Below are positions 19,033 to 28,124 of a stretch of DNA of 64,000 bases, in pieces. The notes beneath the pieces are model-generated. The model worked only from the letters and a program-made list of their open reading frames with translations. It ran no database searches and was not told the origin of the DNA. Numbering within the stretch: position 1 is the first letter of the stretch; every line of letters begins with the position of its first letter. This DNA is from Oxalobacteraceae bacterium AB_14 (GTDB lineage Bacteria; Pseudomonadota; Gammaproteobacteria; Burkholderiales; Burkholderiaceae_D), in the NCBI GenBank assembly GCA_000381565.1, contig KB906725.1:1629731-1693730 (forward strand). Reading direction: 5' to 3'. The translations under genes and the position numbers were made by a program.

Positions 19033-20271
19033 ATGGCCGTCAATTCCCCTCTGCCCGTCGCCTCCGCACTGAAGCCTGTAGCCGGCATCGAAATCGGTTT
19101 TGCCGAAGCCGGCATCAAGAAGCCGAACCGCAAGGACGTGCTGGTGATGAAAGTGGCGCCTACCGCCACCGTGTCCGGCGTGTTCACGCTGAACCGCTTC
19201 TGCGCCGCGCCGGTGCAGATCGCCAAGGCCCACCTGGCGGCCGCCAAGGAAAGCGGCAAGCCGATCGCCGCGCTGCTGATCAACACCGGCAACGCCAACG
19301 CCGGCACCGGCGAACTGGGTCTGGCGCTGGCCAATGAAACCTGCGCCGCGCTGGCCGCGCAGCTGGGCTGCGAAGCGTCGCAGATCCTGCCGTTTTCCAC
19401 CGGCGTGATCCTGGAGCCGCTGCCGGCCGCCAAGGTGATCGCCGGCCTGCCGCAGGCGGTCGCCGGCCTGAAGGCCGACAACTGGTACAACGCCGCCGAA
19501 GCCATCATGACCACCGACACGCAGCCGAAAGCCGGTTCGCGCAGCGTCACCATCGGCGGCCACACGGTCACCATGAGCGGCATCAGCAAGGGCGCCGGCA
19601 TGATCAAGCCGAACATGGCGACCATGCTGGGCTACCTGGCGCTGGACGCCAAGGTGGCGCAGCCGGTGCTCGACGTGCTGGTCAAGCAGGTGGCCGACCA
19701 GTCGTTCAACTGCATCACCATCGACGGCGACACCTCGACCAACGATTCCTTCATGCTGATCGCCACCGGCGCCGGCACGCTGGAAATCACTTCGGTCGAT
19801 ACCCCGGAATACGCCGAACTGGCGGCCGCCGTGAGCGAACTGTCGCTGTTCCTGGCGCAGGCCATCGTGCGCGACGGCGAGGGCGCGACCAAGTTCATCA
19901 CCATCACCGTGGAAGATGGCGCCAGCGTCGAAGAGTGCCGCAAGATCGCCTACTCGATCGGCCACTCGCCGCTGGTCAAGACCGCGTTCTTCGCTTCCGA
20001 CCCTAACCTGGGCCGCATCCTGGCCGCGATCGGCTACGCCGGCGTCGACGACCTCGATGTCAGCCAACTCAATCTGTACCTGGACGATGTGTGGGTGGCC
20101 AAGAACGGCGGCCGCAATCCGGACTACAAGGAAGAAGACGGCCAGCGCGTGATGAAGCAGAGCGAGATCCTGGTGCGCGTCAAGCTGGCGCGCGGCGCGG
20201 CTGCCGCCACCGTCTACACCTGCGACCTGTCGCACGATTACGTGAGCATCAACGCCGACTACCGTTCCTAA
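19033..20271 (+). CDS. argJ: Bifunctional ornithine acetyltransferase / N-acetylglutamate synthase
   Basis: 412 residues, full length. ArgJ recycles the acetyl group between N-acetylornithine and glutamate in arginine synthesis. It is made as a precursor that cleaves itself at an Ala-Thr bond to free the catalytic threonine; here this is GAGMIKPNMATMLGY, with the nucleophilic Thr at about residue 198. NTGNANAGTG in the N-terminal half is also typical. The C-terminus SHDYVSINADYRS is the canonical end. ATG at 19033. Three further genes follow with 1 bp or negative spacing, so it heads an operon. Confidence 0.97.
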   Translation: MAVNSPLPVASALKPVAGIEIGFAEAGIKKPNRKDVLVMKVAPTATVSGVFTLNRFCAAPVQIAKAHLAAAKESGKPIAALLINTGNANAGTGELGLALANETCAALAAQLGCEASQILPFSTGVILEPLPAAKVIAGLPQAVAGLKADNWYNAAEAIMTTDTQPKAGSRSVTIGGHTVTMSGISKGAGMIKPNMATMLGYLALDAKVAQPVLDVLVKQVADQSFNCITIDGDTSTNDSFMLIATGAGTLEITSVDTPEYAELAAAVSELSLFLAQAIVRDGEGATKFITITVEDGASVEECRKIAYSIGHSPLVKTAFFASDPNLGRILAAIGYAGVDDLDVSQLNLYLDDVWVAKNGGRNPDYKEEDGQRVMKQSEILVRVKLARGAAAATVYTCDLSHDYVSINADYRS

Positions 20272-20272
20272 G

Positions 20273-21154
20273 ATGGCGACGCCTCTCGAACAATTCCTGG
20301 TGCGCGCCGAGGCCTTGCTGGCGCGCGTGGAGGCGGTGCTGCCGCAGGCACCGCGCGAGCCGGACTGGAAGCTGGGCTTCGCATTCCGCTGGAGGAAACG
20401 CAACAGCGGCGCAGCGGGCGGCGCCAGCTATCTGCAGGCGGTGGCCCACGTGTCGCCGATCGCACTGGACGACCTGCAGCACATCGGCCCGCAGAAAGAG
20501 CAGATCGAGCAGAACACCCGCCAGTTCGTGCAGGGCAAGCCGGCCAACAACGTGCTGCTGACCGGCGCGCGCGGCACCGGCAAGTCCTCGCTGATCAAGG
20601 CATGCCTGAACCAGTTCGCCAAGGACGGCCTGCGCCTGATCGAGGTGGACAAGGCCGACCTGGCCGAGCTGCCCGACATCGTCGACATCGTGGCCGGCCG
20701 GCCGGAACGCTTCATCGTCTTCTGCGACGACCTGTCGTTCGAGGAGGGCGAGAGCGGCTACAAGGCGCTGAAGGTGGCGCTGGACGGCAGCATCTCGGCG
20801 CAGTCGGACAATGTGCTGATCTATGCGACCTCCAACCGCCGCCACCTGATGCCGGAACGTATGTCCGACAACATGAGCTACCGGCACGACGAGGATGGCG
20901 ACCTGCATCCCGGCGAGACGGTGGAAGAGAAGATCTCGCTGTCCGAACGCTTCGGCCTGTGGCTGACGTTCTATCCGTTCAAGCAGGACGACTACCTGGC
21001 CATCGTCGGCCACTGGCTGTCGTCGCTGGGCTGCAGCGAGGCGCAGATCGAAGCCTCGCGCGCCGACGCCTTGCGCTGGGCCTTGCAGCGCGGCTCGCGC
21101 TCGGGCCGCGTGGCCTGGCAGTTCGCCAAGGACTACGCCGGGAAGCTGGCATGA
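20273..21154 (+). CDS. DUF815 AAA-type ATP-binding protein
   Basis: 293 residues. Walker A is GARGTGKSSLIKA at about residues 98-110 and the Walker B region is RFIVFCDDLSFEEGE. A sensor-1-like YATSNRRHLMPE and an arginine-rich ERMSDNMSYRHDEDGDLHPGE follow; this whole block is diagnostic of DUF815 proteins, a YifB/Cdc48-like ATPase group of unknown function widespread beside argJ and mutT in betaproteobacteria. It starts 1 nt after the argJ stop and overlaps the Nudix start by ATGA. Confidence 0.92.
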   Translation: MATPLEQFLVRAEALLARVEAVLPQAPREPDWKLGFAFRWRKRNSGAAGGASYLQAVAHVSPIALDDLQHIGPQKEQIEQNTRQFVQGKPANNVLLTGARGTGKSSLIKACLNQFAKDGLRLIEVDKADLAELPDIVDIVAGRPERFIVFCDDLSFEEGESGYKALKVALDGSISAQSDNVLIYATSNRRHLMPERMSDNMSYRHDEDGDLHPGETVEEKISLSERFGLWLTFYPFKQDDYLAIVGHWLSSLGCSEAQIEASRADALRWALQRGSRSGRVAWQFAKDYAGKLA

Positions 21155-21555
21155 GCGGCGCTCGGCCCGTGGACGTCGCGGTCGGCATCCTGATGAAGCC
21201 CAATGGCGACGTGCTGCTGGGCCAGCGCCCGGCGGGCAAGCCGTACGAAGGCTACTGGGAATTCCCCGGCGGTAAAGTCGATCCGGGCGAGACCGTGCTG
21301 CAAGCGTTGCAGCGCGAGTTTGTCGAGGAGCTGGGCCTGGTCATCAACAGCGCCGACGAGTGGTGCGGCATCGAGCACGTGTACGAGCATGCGCACGTGC
21401 GGCTGCACTTCTTCATCAGCCGCGACTGGAGCGGCGAGCCGCAAGGGCTGGAAGGCCAGGCCTTTGCCTGGCAGGGCGCGGTCGGCGTCGAGCCGCTGCT
21501 GCCGGCCACCATTCCGCTGCTGGAGTGGCTGGACCTGGTGCGTTACGGATCGTGA
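21151..21555 (+). CDS. Nudix hydrolase, MutT-like
   Basis: 134 residues. The Nudix box is complete: GGKVDPGETVLQALQREF then VEELG (about residues 39-61), with the metal-binding REFxEE glutamates. PAGKPYEGYWEFPGGK matches MutT (8-oxo-dGTP diphosphatase), which cleanses the nucleotide pool of oxidised guanine, so that is the likely role. ATG at 21151 overlaps the preceding stop (ATGA). It lacks the thiamin-phosphate-synthase-like C-terminal domain that some beta- and gammaproteobacterial MutT fusions carry. Confidence 0.92.
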   Translation: MSGARPVDVAVGILMKPNGDVLLGQRPAGKPYEGYWEFPGGKVDPGETVLQALQREFVEELGLVINSADEWCGIEHVYEHAHVRLHFFISRDWSGEPQGLEGQAFAWQGAVGVEPLLPATIPLLEWLDLVRYGS

Positions 21556-21998
21556 TGGAGCGCTGGTGGCATAGCGTGGGCGTCTGGCGCGGGCTGGCCG
21601 GCGCCGCGCTGGCGGCCTGCGTGGCGCTGGGCGCGCTGCTGGCGTTGCGCCCGCCGCCGCCGGGGCCTGTGTATATGGCGGTGCTGTCGGCGCCGCAGGA
21701 CCGCAACGCCGGCTGGATCGCGTCGGTGAGCATGGACCGCGAGCTGACGCTGACGCCGCTGCACGACACCATCGTCGCCAACCGCAAGGCGCTGCAATTA
21801 TGGATATCCGCACCGGGCTGGACCGCGCCGGTGTCGCTCGGTTTGCTGGAGCAGGACCGCCAGCTGACACTGTCGCTGGACCAGTTGCCGCCGCTGAACG
21901 CGGAGCCGAGCTTCGAGATCACGCTGGAGCCGCAAAGCGGTTCCCCGGCGCAAAGCGGACCGGTGCTCTACACCGGCCAGGCCGTCAGGCCGAAATAA
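21555..21998 (+). CDS. RskA-domain (anti-sigma factor C-terminal) protein without zinc-finger domain
   Basis: 147 residues: a short cytosolic N-terminus (MERWWHSVGVWR), one membrane helix (about 13-33) and a periplasmic RskA-type domain (PF10099) recognisable by YMAVLSAPQDRNAGWIAS, LQLWISAPG, PVSLGLL and the end GSPAQSGPVLYTGQ. Normal anti-sigma factors have about 90 more residues in front, with the sigma-binding domain; this gene starts at the last base of the Nudix stop codon, so there is no room for it. No ECF sigma factor lies nearby. Its role is unknown. Confidence 0.8.
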   Translation: MERWWHSVGVWRGLAGAALAACVALGALLALRPPPPGPVYMAVLSAPQDRNAGWIASVSMDRELTLTPLHDTIVANRKALQLWISAPGWTAPVSLGLLEQDRQLTLSLDQLPPLNAEPSFEITLEPQSGSPAQSGPVLYTGQAVRPK

Positions 21999-22001
21999 GG
22001 G

Positions 22002-22193
22002 CTATTCTTCGTCGTTCGGATCGACCGGCGGAGGGACGAAGCCAGAGGCTTTGTCCGGGATGGCGTACTTTTCCTCGGCCCAGGCGCCGAGATCGATTTG
22101 TTTGCAACGGTTGGAGCAGAACGGACGGAATTTATTCTCTTCCTTCCACTCCACTTTGGCGGAGCAGGTAGGGCAGTCAACTACGGTGGCCAT
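22002..22193 (-). CDS. yacG: DNA gyrase inhibitor YacG
   Basis: 63 residues with a treble-clef zinc finger: CPTC near the start and CSNRC about 18 residues later (Cys at about 8, 11, 27 and 31). The family signature RPFCSNRCKQIDLGAWAEEKY is complete. YacG binds GyrB and blocks DNA binding by gyrase. It lies 9 nt downstream of zapD, the standard proteobacterial arrangement, and its stop is 3 nt from the convergent RskA-like gene. Confidence 0.95.
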   Translation of the reverse strand: MATVVDCPTCSAKVEWKEENKFRPFCSNRCKQIDLGAWAEEKYAIPDKASGFVPPPVDPNDEE

Positions 22194-22202
22194 GATAATT
22201 CT

Positions 22203-22958
22203 TTAAAAGTTGCAGAGGGTGAGCTCGAATGGTACATCATCTTCCAGCGGCTTGGGTTTCAAGTCGCCGCCCTGCGAGGTGAAACGCACCCACAACATGT
22301 ACTTGTTGGCCGAGATTTCCGGGATCGCGCCCAGCGATTCGTCCAGGGTCAGGCGCAGCATCTGGTAGACCTTGCCCTGCAACATTTGCTGGTAGCTGCC
22401 GGCCACGGCGATCATCTTGACCGGTCCGCCGGAATCGCGCAGCAGGCGCAGCACCAGGCCCAGCGCGTCGAACAGCGGCGCCAGCGGCGCGAACCAGGTG
22501 GCGATGTCGTGGAAGCGCTGCTCGGCCGGACGCTTTTGCCAGGCGTAGTAGGACGGCAGGTCGAACTCGCAGGCGCCGCCGGGTATGATGGTGCGGCCGC
22601 GGATGCTCATCAGCCATTCGTTGTCGCGCACGTTCTGCCCGGTCTTGCCCTGGGCCGCGACCAGCGCGCTGCTCACGCCGTCGAGCTCGGCCAGGATGGC
22701 GTCCAGCGTTTCCGCTTGCACATTCGGGTTCATGCGGTAACCCAGCAGCGATTGGCGCTGGCGTTCCAGCTCTTGCAACAGGTCGGATTTCAGGTCGGCG
22801 CGGCCGGCCACCTCCAGCATGTCGAAGATGGTCGCCAGCGCGACATGGTGCTGCATAGGGTGTTCTTGATGCACAAAGAACTTGAATTTCTCGTACAGAT
22901 CCTCTAATCGCAACAACGTGCGGATGCGCTCGTTGAAAGGATATTCGTAGACAATCAA
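22203..22958 (-). CDS. zapD: Cell division protein ZapD
   Basis: 251 residues. ZapD (DUF1342) bundles FtsZ filaments at the division septum. The N-terminus IVYEYPFNERIRTLLRLEDLYEKF is diagnostic, and the all-helical N-terminal half followed by a beta-rich C-terminal half fits the family. The start is a TTG at 22958 with AGGGA about 9 nt upstream; no ATG is available in frame at this position. It precedes yacG and follows coaE by 65 nt. Confidence 0.95.
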   Translation of the reverse strand: MIVYEYPFNERIRTLLRLEDLYEKFKFFVHQEHPMQHHVALATIFDMLEVAGRADLKSDLLQELERQRQSLLGYRMNPNVQAETLDAILAELDGVSSALVAAQGKTGQNVRDNEWLMSIRGRTIIPGGACEFDLPSYYAWQKRPAEQRFHDIATWFAPLAPLFDALGLVLRLLRDSGGPVKMIAVAGSYQQMLQGKVYQMLRLTLDESLGAIPEISANKYMLWVRFTSQGGDLKPKPLEDDVPFELTLCNF

Positions 22959-23023
22959 AATAACATCCCTCAGTAGTTGGACTTGCGATTAATTCCCGTG
23001 ATTTTGAAGCAAGCCAAGCAAAA

Positions 23024-23662
23024 TTACAAACGTTGCGAAGGTATTGTCGCCGTTCTTTTCGAAAATGCCAGATATAAATCGTGAAGTCGGGCGATTTGGG
23101 GCTCCAGAGCCTCGATTCCGCCGCCGTTTTCGATAATGTCGTCCGCCGCGTCCAGCCTTTGCTGGCGGCTGGCCTGCGCCGCCATGATGGCGCGGACCTG
23201 GGCTTCCGGCAGATTGTTACGCGCCATCACGCGCGCGATTTGCACTTCCTCCGGACAGTCTACCGCGAGTACGCGCGTAACCCGCGCACGCCAAGTGCCC
23301 GATTCGACCAGCAGCGGCACGGCGAAGATCACATAGTCGCCGGTGGCGGCCTCGGCGGCGGCCAGCGCGGCGTCGCGGATGCGCGGATGCAGGATGGCTT
23401 CGAGGCGGGCCTTGGCGCCGGCGTCGGCAAACACCAGGCCGCGCATGCGTGCGCGGTCGAGCGCGCCGCTGGCGTCGGCGAACCCGGCGCCGAACTCGGC
23501 GACGATGGCCGGCATCGCCGCGCCGCCCGGCGCGGTCAGGCTGTGGGCGATCTGGTCGGTGTCGACCACGCTGGCGCCGCGCGCGGCGAACATATCGGCC
23601 ACCGTGCTCTTGCCGCTGCCGATGCCGCCGGTCAGGCCGATGGAGAAGGGCAGTGTGCTCAT
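23024..23662 (-). CDS. coaE: Dephospho-CoA kinase
   Basis: 212 residues, usual length. CoaE adds the 3'-phosphate to dephospho-CoA, the last step in coenzyme A synthesis. Walker A is GLTGGIGSGKST at about residues 9-20, the substrate-binding DTDQIAHSL follows, and the lid region holds ARVMARNN with conserved arginines. It lies 7 nt after pilD, giving the common pilD-coaE-zapD-yacG order. Confidence 0.97.
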   Translation of the reverse strand: MSTLPFSIGLTGGIGSGKSTVADMFAARGASVVDTDQIAHSLTAPGGAAMPAIVAEFGAGFADASGALDRARMRGLVFADAGAKARLEAILHPRIRDAALAAAEAATGDYVIFAVPLLVESGTWRARVTRVLAVDCPEEVQIARVMARNNLPEAQVRAIMAAQASRQQRLDAADDIIENGGGIEALEPQIARLHDLYLAFSKRTATIPSQRL

Positions 23663-23669
23663 CGTCGGC

Positions 23670-24545
23670 TTACAGGTAGGGATAGATGCTGCGGGTGAAC
23701 GCCATGATCGGCTCGCGGTACAGGAAGATGATCAGGCCGGCCGCAGCCAGGTAGGGGCCGAACGGGATCTGCAGATCGAAGCCGCGGCGGTTGACCACCA
23801 TCAGCGCGATGCCGACCACCGAGCCCACCAGCGACGACATCAGCACGATGGCCGGCAGCGTCGCCCAGCCCATCCACGCGCCCAGCGCGGCCAGCAGCTT
23901 GAAGTCGCCGTAGCCCATGCCGTCGCGGTGACGCACCAGTTTATACGCCCAATTGACGGACCACAGCGCCAGATAGCCGGCCGCCGCGCCGATCACGGCG
24001 TCGTGCAGCGTGGCGAAGGTGCCGTTGAGGTTCATCAGCAGGCCGGCCCAGATCAGCGGATAGGTCAGGTCGTCCGGCAGCAGCTGGGTGTCGAAGTCGA
24101 TGAAGGTCATGGCGATCAGCAGGTACAGGAACAGCAGCCCGGACAGGCCGGCCCAGCCGCTGCCGAAGTGCCACACCAGCACCGCCGACAGCACGCCGGT
24201 CAGCGCTTCGATGGCCGGGTAGCGGGCCGAGATCGGCGCCTTGCAGCTGCTGCATCTGCCGCGCAGGACCAGGTAGCTGAGCACCGGGATGTTCTCCAGC
24301 GCGGTGATCTGGTGCTGGCAGTGCGGGCAGGCCGAGCGCGGCACCATCAGGTTGTAGCGCGTGGTGTGCGGCTCTTCCTTGCCGGCCTCGACGGCGCAAT
24401 AATTGTCCGATTCGCGCTGCATCATTTTCGGCAGGCGGTGGATCACCACGTTCAGGAAGCTGCCGAACAGCAGGCCGAACAGGCCGGCGATCAGGCTGAT
24501 GGCGAGTTCGCCGGCGGGGGCGAACAACAAGGTTGGTTCAGGCAT
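23670..24545 (-). CDS. pilD: Type IV prepilin peptidase / methyltransferase
   Basis: 291 residues with about eight membrane segments. PilD cleaves the leader of type IV pilins and type II pseudopilins and methylates the new N-terminus. The N-terminal cytosolic loop carries two CxxC pairs (CPHC at about 73-76 and CSSC about 25 residues later) and ends before the catalytic aspartates, seen in DFDTQLLPDD and GYGDFKLL. It is separated from pilC by 481 bp that include a small plus-strand gene; in most relatives pilC and pilD are close together. Confidence 0.97.
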   Translation of the reverse strand: MPEPTLLFAPAGELAISLIAGLFGLLFGSFLNVVIHRLPKMMQRESDNYCAVEAGKEEPHTTRYNLMVPRSACPHCQHQITALENIPVLSYLVLRGRCSSCKAPISARYPAIEALTGVLSAVLVWHFGSGWAGLSGLLFLYLLIAMTFIDFDTQLLPDDLTYPLIWAGLLMNLNGTFATLHDAVIGAAAGYLALWSVNWAYKLVRHRDGMGYGDFKLLAALGAWMGWATLPAIVLMSSLVGSVVGIALMVVNRRGFDLQIPFGPYLAAAGLIIFLYREPIMAFTRSIYPYL

Positions 24546-24718
24546 AGGTCGGGCCGCGTGGGTAAAGAGAGTGGCTCATATTAAAGCATTACGGCAACAT
24601 TGCGGAACGGTTTTTCAGCGCGCGCCATGCGCCGCAAGCCCCTCCTTGGGGATATGGAAATGAAGTTGGAATTCAGGCAAGGTGGAGAGCCTGCCACCAC
24701 GCGTCGTGGAGTCCGCCT

Positions 24719-25030
24719 TTGTTCCCGCTTATCCTCTTGCTGTTGGGCGTGCTGCTGGCCGGCCTGGGCGCCGCCGCGCGCCGCCGTCGACGCCGGCTGG
24801 CGCGGATGGCGCGGATGGCGCGGATGGCGGAGCGCGAACGCGCCATGGCGGCGGTGCAGGACACGCTGCTGCAAGCCATGCAGGGCCTGATCCTGCGCTT
24901 CCAGAGCGTGGGTCATCGCTTGCCGGACGGCAGCGCCGAGCGCGCCGCCATCGACGCCATCCTCGACCAGGCCGACGAGGCGCTGGCCGAGGCGCGCAAC
25001 CGCATGGCGGCGCTGCGCGACACCGGCTAG
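24719..25030 (+). CDS. Membrane-anchored, histidine-less DHp-like mini-protein
   Basis: 103 residues from a TTG at 24719, supported by GGAG 7 nt upstream. Residues 2-20 (FPLILLLLGVLLAGLGAAA) form one membrane helix followed by six basic residues. An RMA repeat leads into AVQDTLLQAMQGLILRFQSV, then LDQADEALAEARNRMAALR to the end. This region closely resembles the dimerisation/phosphotransfer helices of HisKA_3 kinases, where the motif normally reads HDTLLQ; here Gln replaces the phosphoacceptor His. No ATPase domain follows. The gene runs against the pilus operon, between pilD and pilC, and overlaps the pilC end by 4 nt. Confidence 0.65.
   Translation: MFPLILLLLGVLLAGLGAAARRRRRRLARMARMARMAERERAMAAVQDTLLQAMQGLILRFQSVGHRLPDGSAERAAIDAILDQADEALAEARNRMAALRDTG
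24801..24827 (+). repeat. Three tandem 9-bp repeats in the mini-protein gene
   Basis: CGCGGATGG occurs three times perfectly, encoding the Arg-Met-Ala repeats between the membrane helix and the DHp-like helix. The unit is a multiple of three, so slippage would change linker length in frame. Confidence 0.85.
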
Positions 25031-26250
25031 ACCACCGAACCGAGCTTGAAGATCGGCAGGTACATGGCCACCACCAGGCCGCCGATCAGCACGCCCAGGA
25101 TCACCATGATGGCCGGTTCCATCAGGCTCGACAGCGCGCCGACGGCCTCGTCCACTTCCTCCTCGTAGAAGTCGGCCACCTTGCCCAGCATGGCGTCCAG
25201 CGAGCCGGACTCCTCGCCGATGGCGACCATCTGCGTCACCATGTTCGGGAACACGTCGGCGTTCTGCATCGCCACCGTCAGGCTGGTGCCGGTGCTGACC
25301 TCGTTCTGGATCTTGCGGGTGGCGTCCAGGTAGACCGCGTTGCCGGCCGCGCCGCCCACCGAATCGAGCGACTCCACCAGCGGCACGCCGGCGGCGAACA
25401 TGGTGGCCAGGGTGCGGGTCCAGCGGGCGATGGTGGCCTTGCGGATGACGTCGCCGAACACCGGCAGGCGCAGCAGCAGGCGGTCCATGAAGCGCTGCAT
25501 CTGCAGCGAGCGCTGCCACGCCCGGAAGAAGAAGTAGATGGCGCCGAAGATACCGCCGAAGATCAGATACCACCAGGCCACGAAGAATTCCGACAGCGCC
25601 ATCACGAACAAGGTCGGCGCCGGCAGGTTGGCGCCGAAGCTCGCGAACACTTCCTTGAACGCCGGCACCACCCAGATCATGATCACCGCCGTGACGATGA
25701 AGGCGATCGCCAGGATAGACACCGGATACATCAGCGCCGACTTGATCTTGGCCTTCATGGCCAGCGTCTTTTCCTTGTAGATCGCCAGCCGCGTCAGCAG
25801 GTCCTCCAGGATGCCGGCCTGTTCGCCGGCGCCCACCAGGTTGCAGAACAGCGGATCGAAGTACAGCGGGAACTTGCGGAACGCCTGGTTCAGGCTGGTG
25901 CCGGTCTCGATATCGGCGCGCAAGTCCAGCACCAGCTTGGACACCGAGGGATTGGCGTGGCCCTTGCCGACGATGTCGAACGATTGCAGCAGCGGCACGC
26001 CGGCCTTCATCATCGTCGCCAGCTGGCGCGTGAACAGCGAGATATCCTTGTCGGTGATTTTCTTGCCGCTGCGGTAGGCCTTCTTCCTGACCTTGGTGAC
26101 CATGATGCCCTGGCGGCGCAGGGTGACGTTGACCACGGCCTCGCCGCCGGCGCGCAGCTCGCCGCGCACGGTCTTGCCGCTCTTGTCCTTGCCTTCCCAG
26201 GAGAAGATCGATTCCTTGACCTGGTGGCCCGCGTTGCCCGATGTCGCCAT
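25027..26250 (-). CDS. pilC: Type IV pilus inner-membrane platform protein
   Basis: 407 residues with two T2SF (PF00482) repeats: the first includes FTRQLATMMKAGVPLLQSFD and the second RWTRTLATMFAAGVPLVESL. About three or four membrane helices are visible, with the C-terminal one in the last 35 residues. PilC links the PilB/PilT ATPases to the pilus base. It begins 11 nt after pilB, in the same operon. Confidence 0.96.
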   Translation of the reverse strand: MATSGNAGHQVKESIFSWEGKDKSGKTVRGELRAGGEAVVNVTLRRQGIMVTKVRKKAYRSGKKITDKDISLFTRQLATMMKAGVPLLQSFDIVGKGHANPSVSKLVLDLRADIETGTSLNQAFRKFPLYFDPLFCNLVGAGEQAGILEDLLTRLAIYKEKTLAMKAKIKSALMYPVSILAIAFIVTAVIMIWVVPAFKEVFASFGANLPAPTLFVMALSEFFVAWWYLIFGGIFGAIYFFFRAWQRSLQMQRFMDRLLLRLPVFGDVIRKATIARWTRTLATMFAAGVPLVESLDSVGGAAGNAVYLDATRKIQNEVSTGTSLTVAMQNADVFPNMVTQMVAIGEESGSLDAMLGKVADFYEEEVDEAVGALSSLMEPAIMVILGVLIGGLVVAMYLPIFKLGSVV

Positions 26251-26261
26251 GGAGTGTTGTC

Positions 26262-27992
<1,731 letters not shown>

Positions 27993-28029
27993 AGATGCGT
28001 CTGCTAGAGGGAGGAGGCTGGATCACGGA

Positions 28030-28049
28030 ATGATGCTCTCAGGCATCAT
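28030..28049. promoter_or_regulatory. Inverted repeat upstream of pilB
   Basis: ATGATGC (28030-28036) and GCATCAT (28043-28049) are a perfect 7-bp inverted repeat with a 6-nt loop, 38 nt before the pilB start. It has no T run on either side, so it is more likely an operator or leader hairpin than a terminator. On the minus strand TATGAT could be a -10. Confidence 0.4.
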
Positions 28050-28124
28050 ATTTGTAAAGCCGTTTGTCGCCCCGAGGAAACGATTGTACTCCGCAGTGTT
28101 GCGTTTGCCGCAGCAGTGCGCGGA

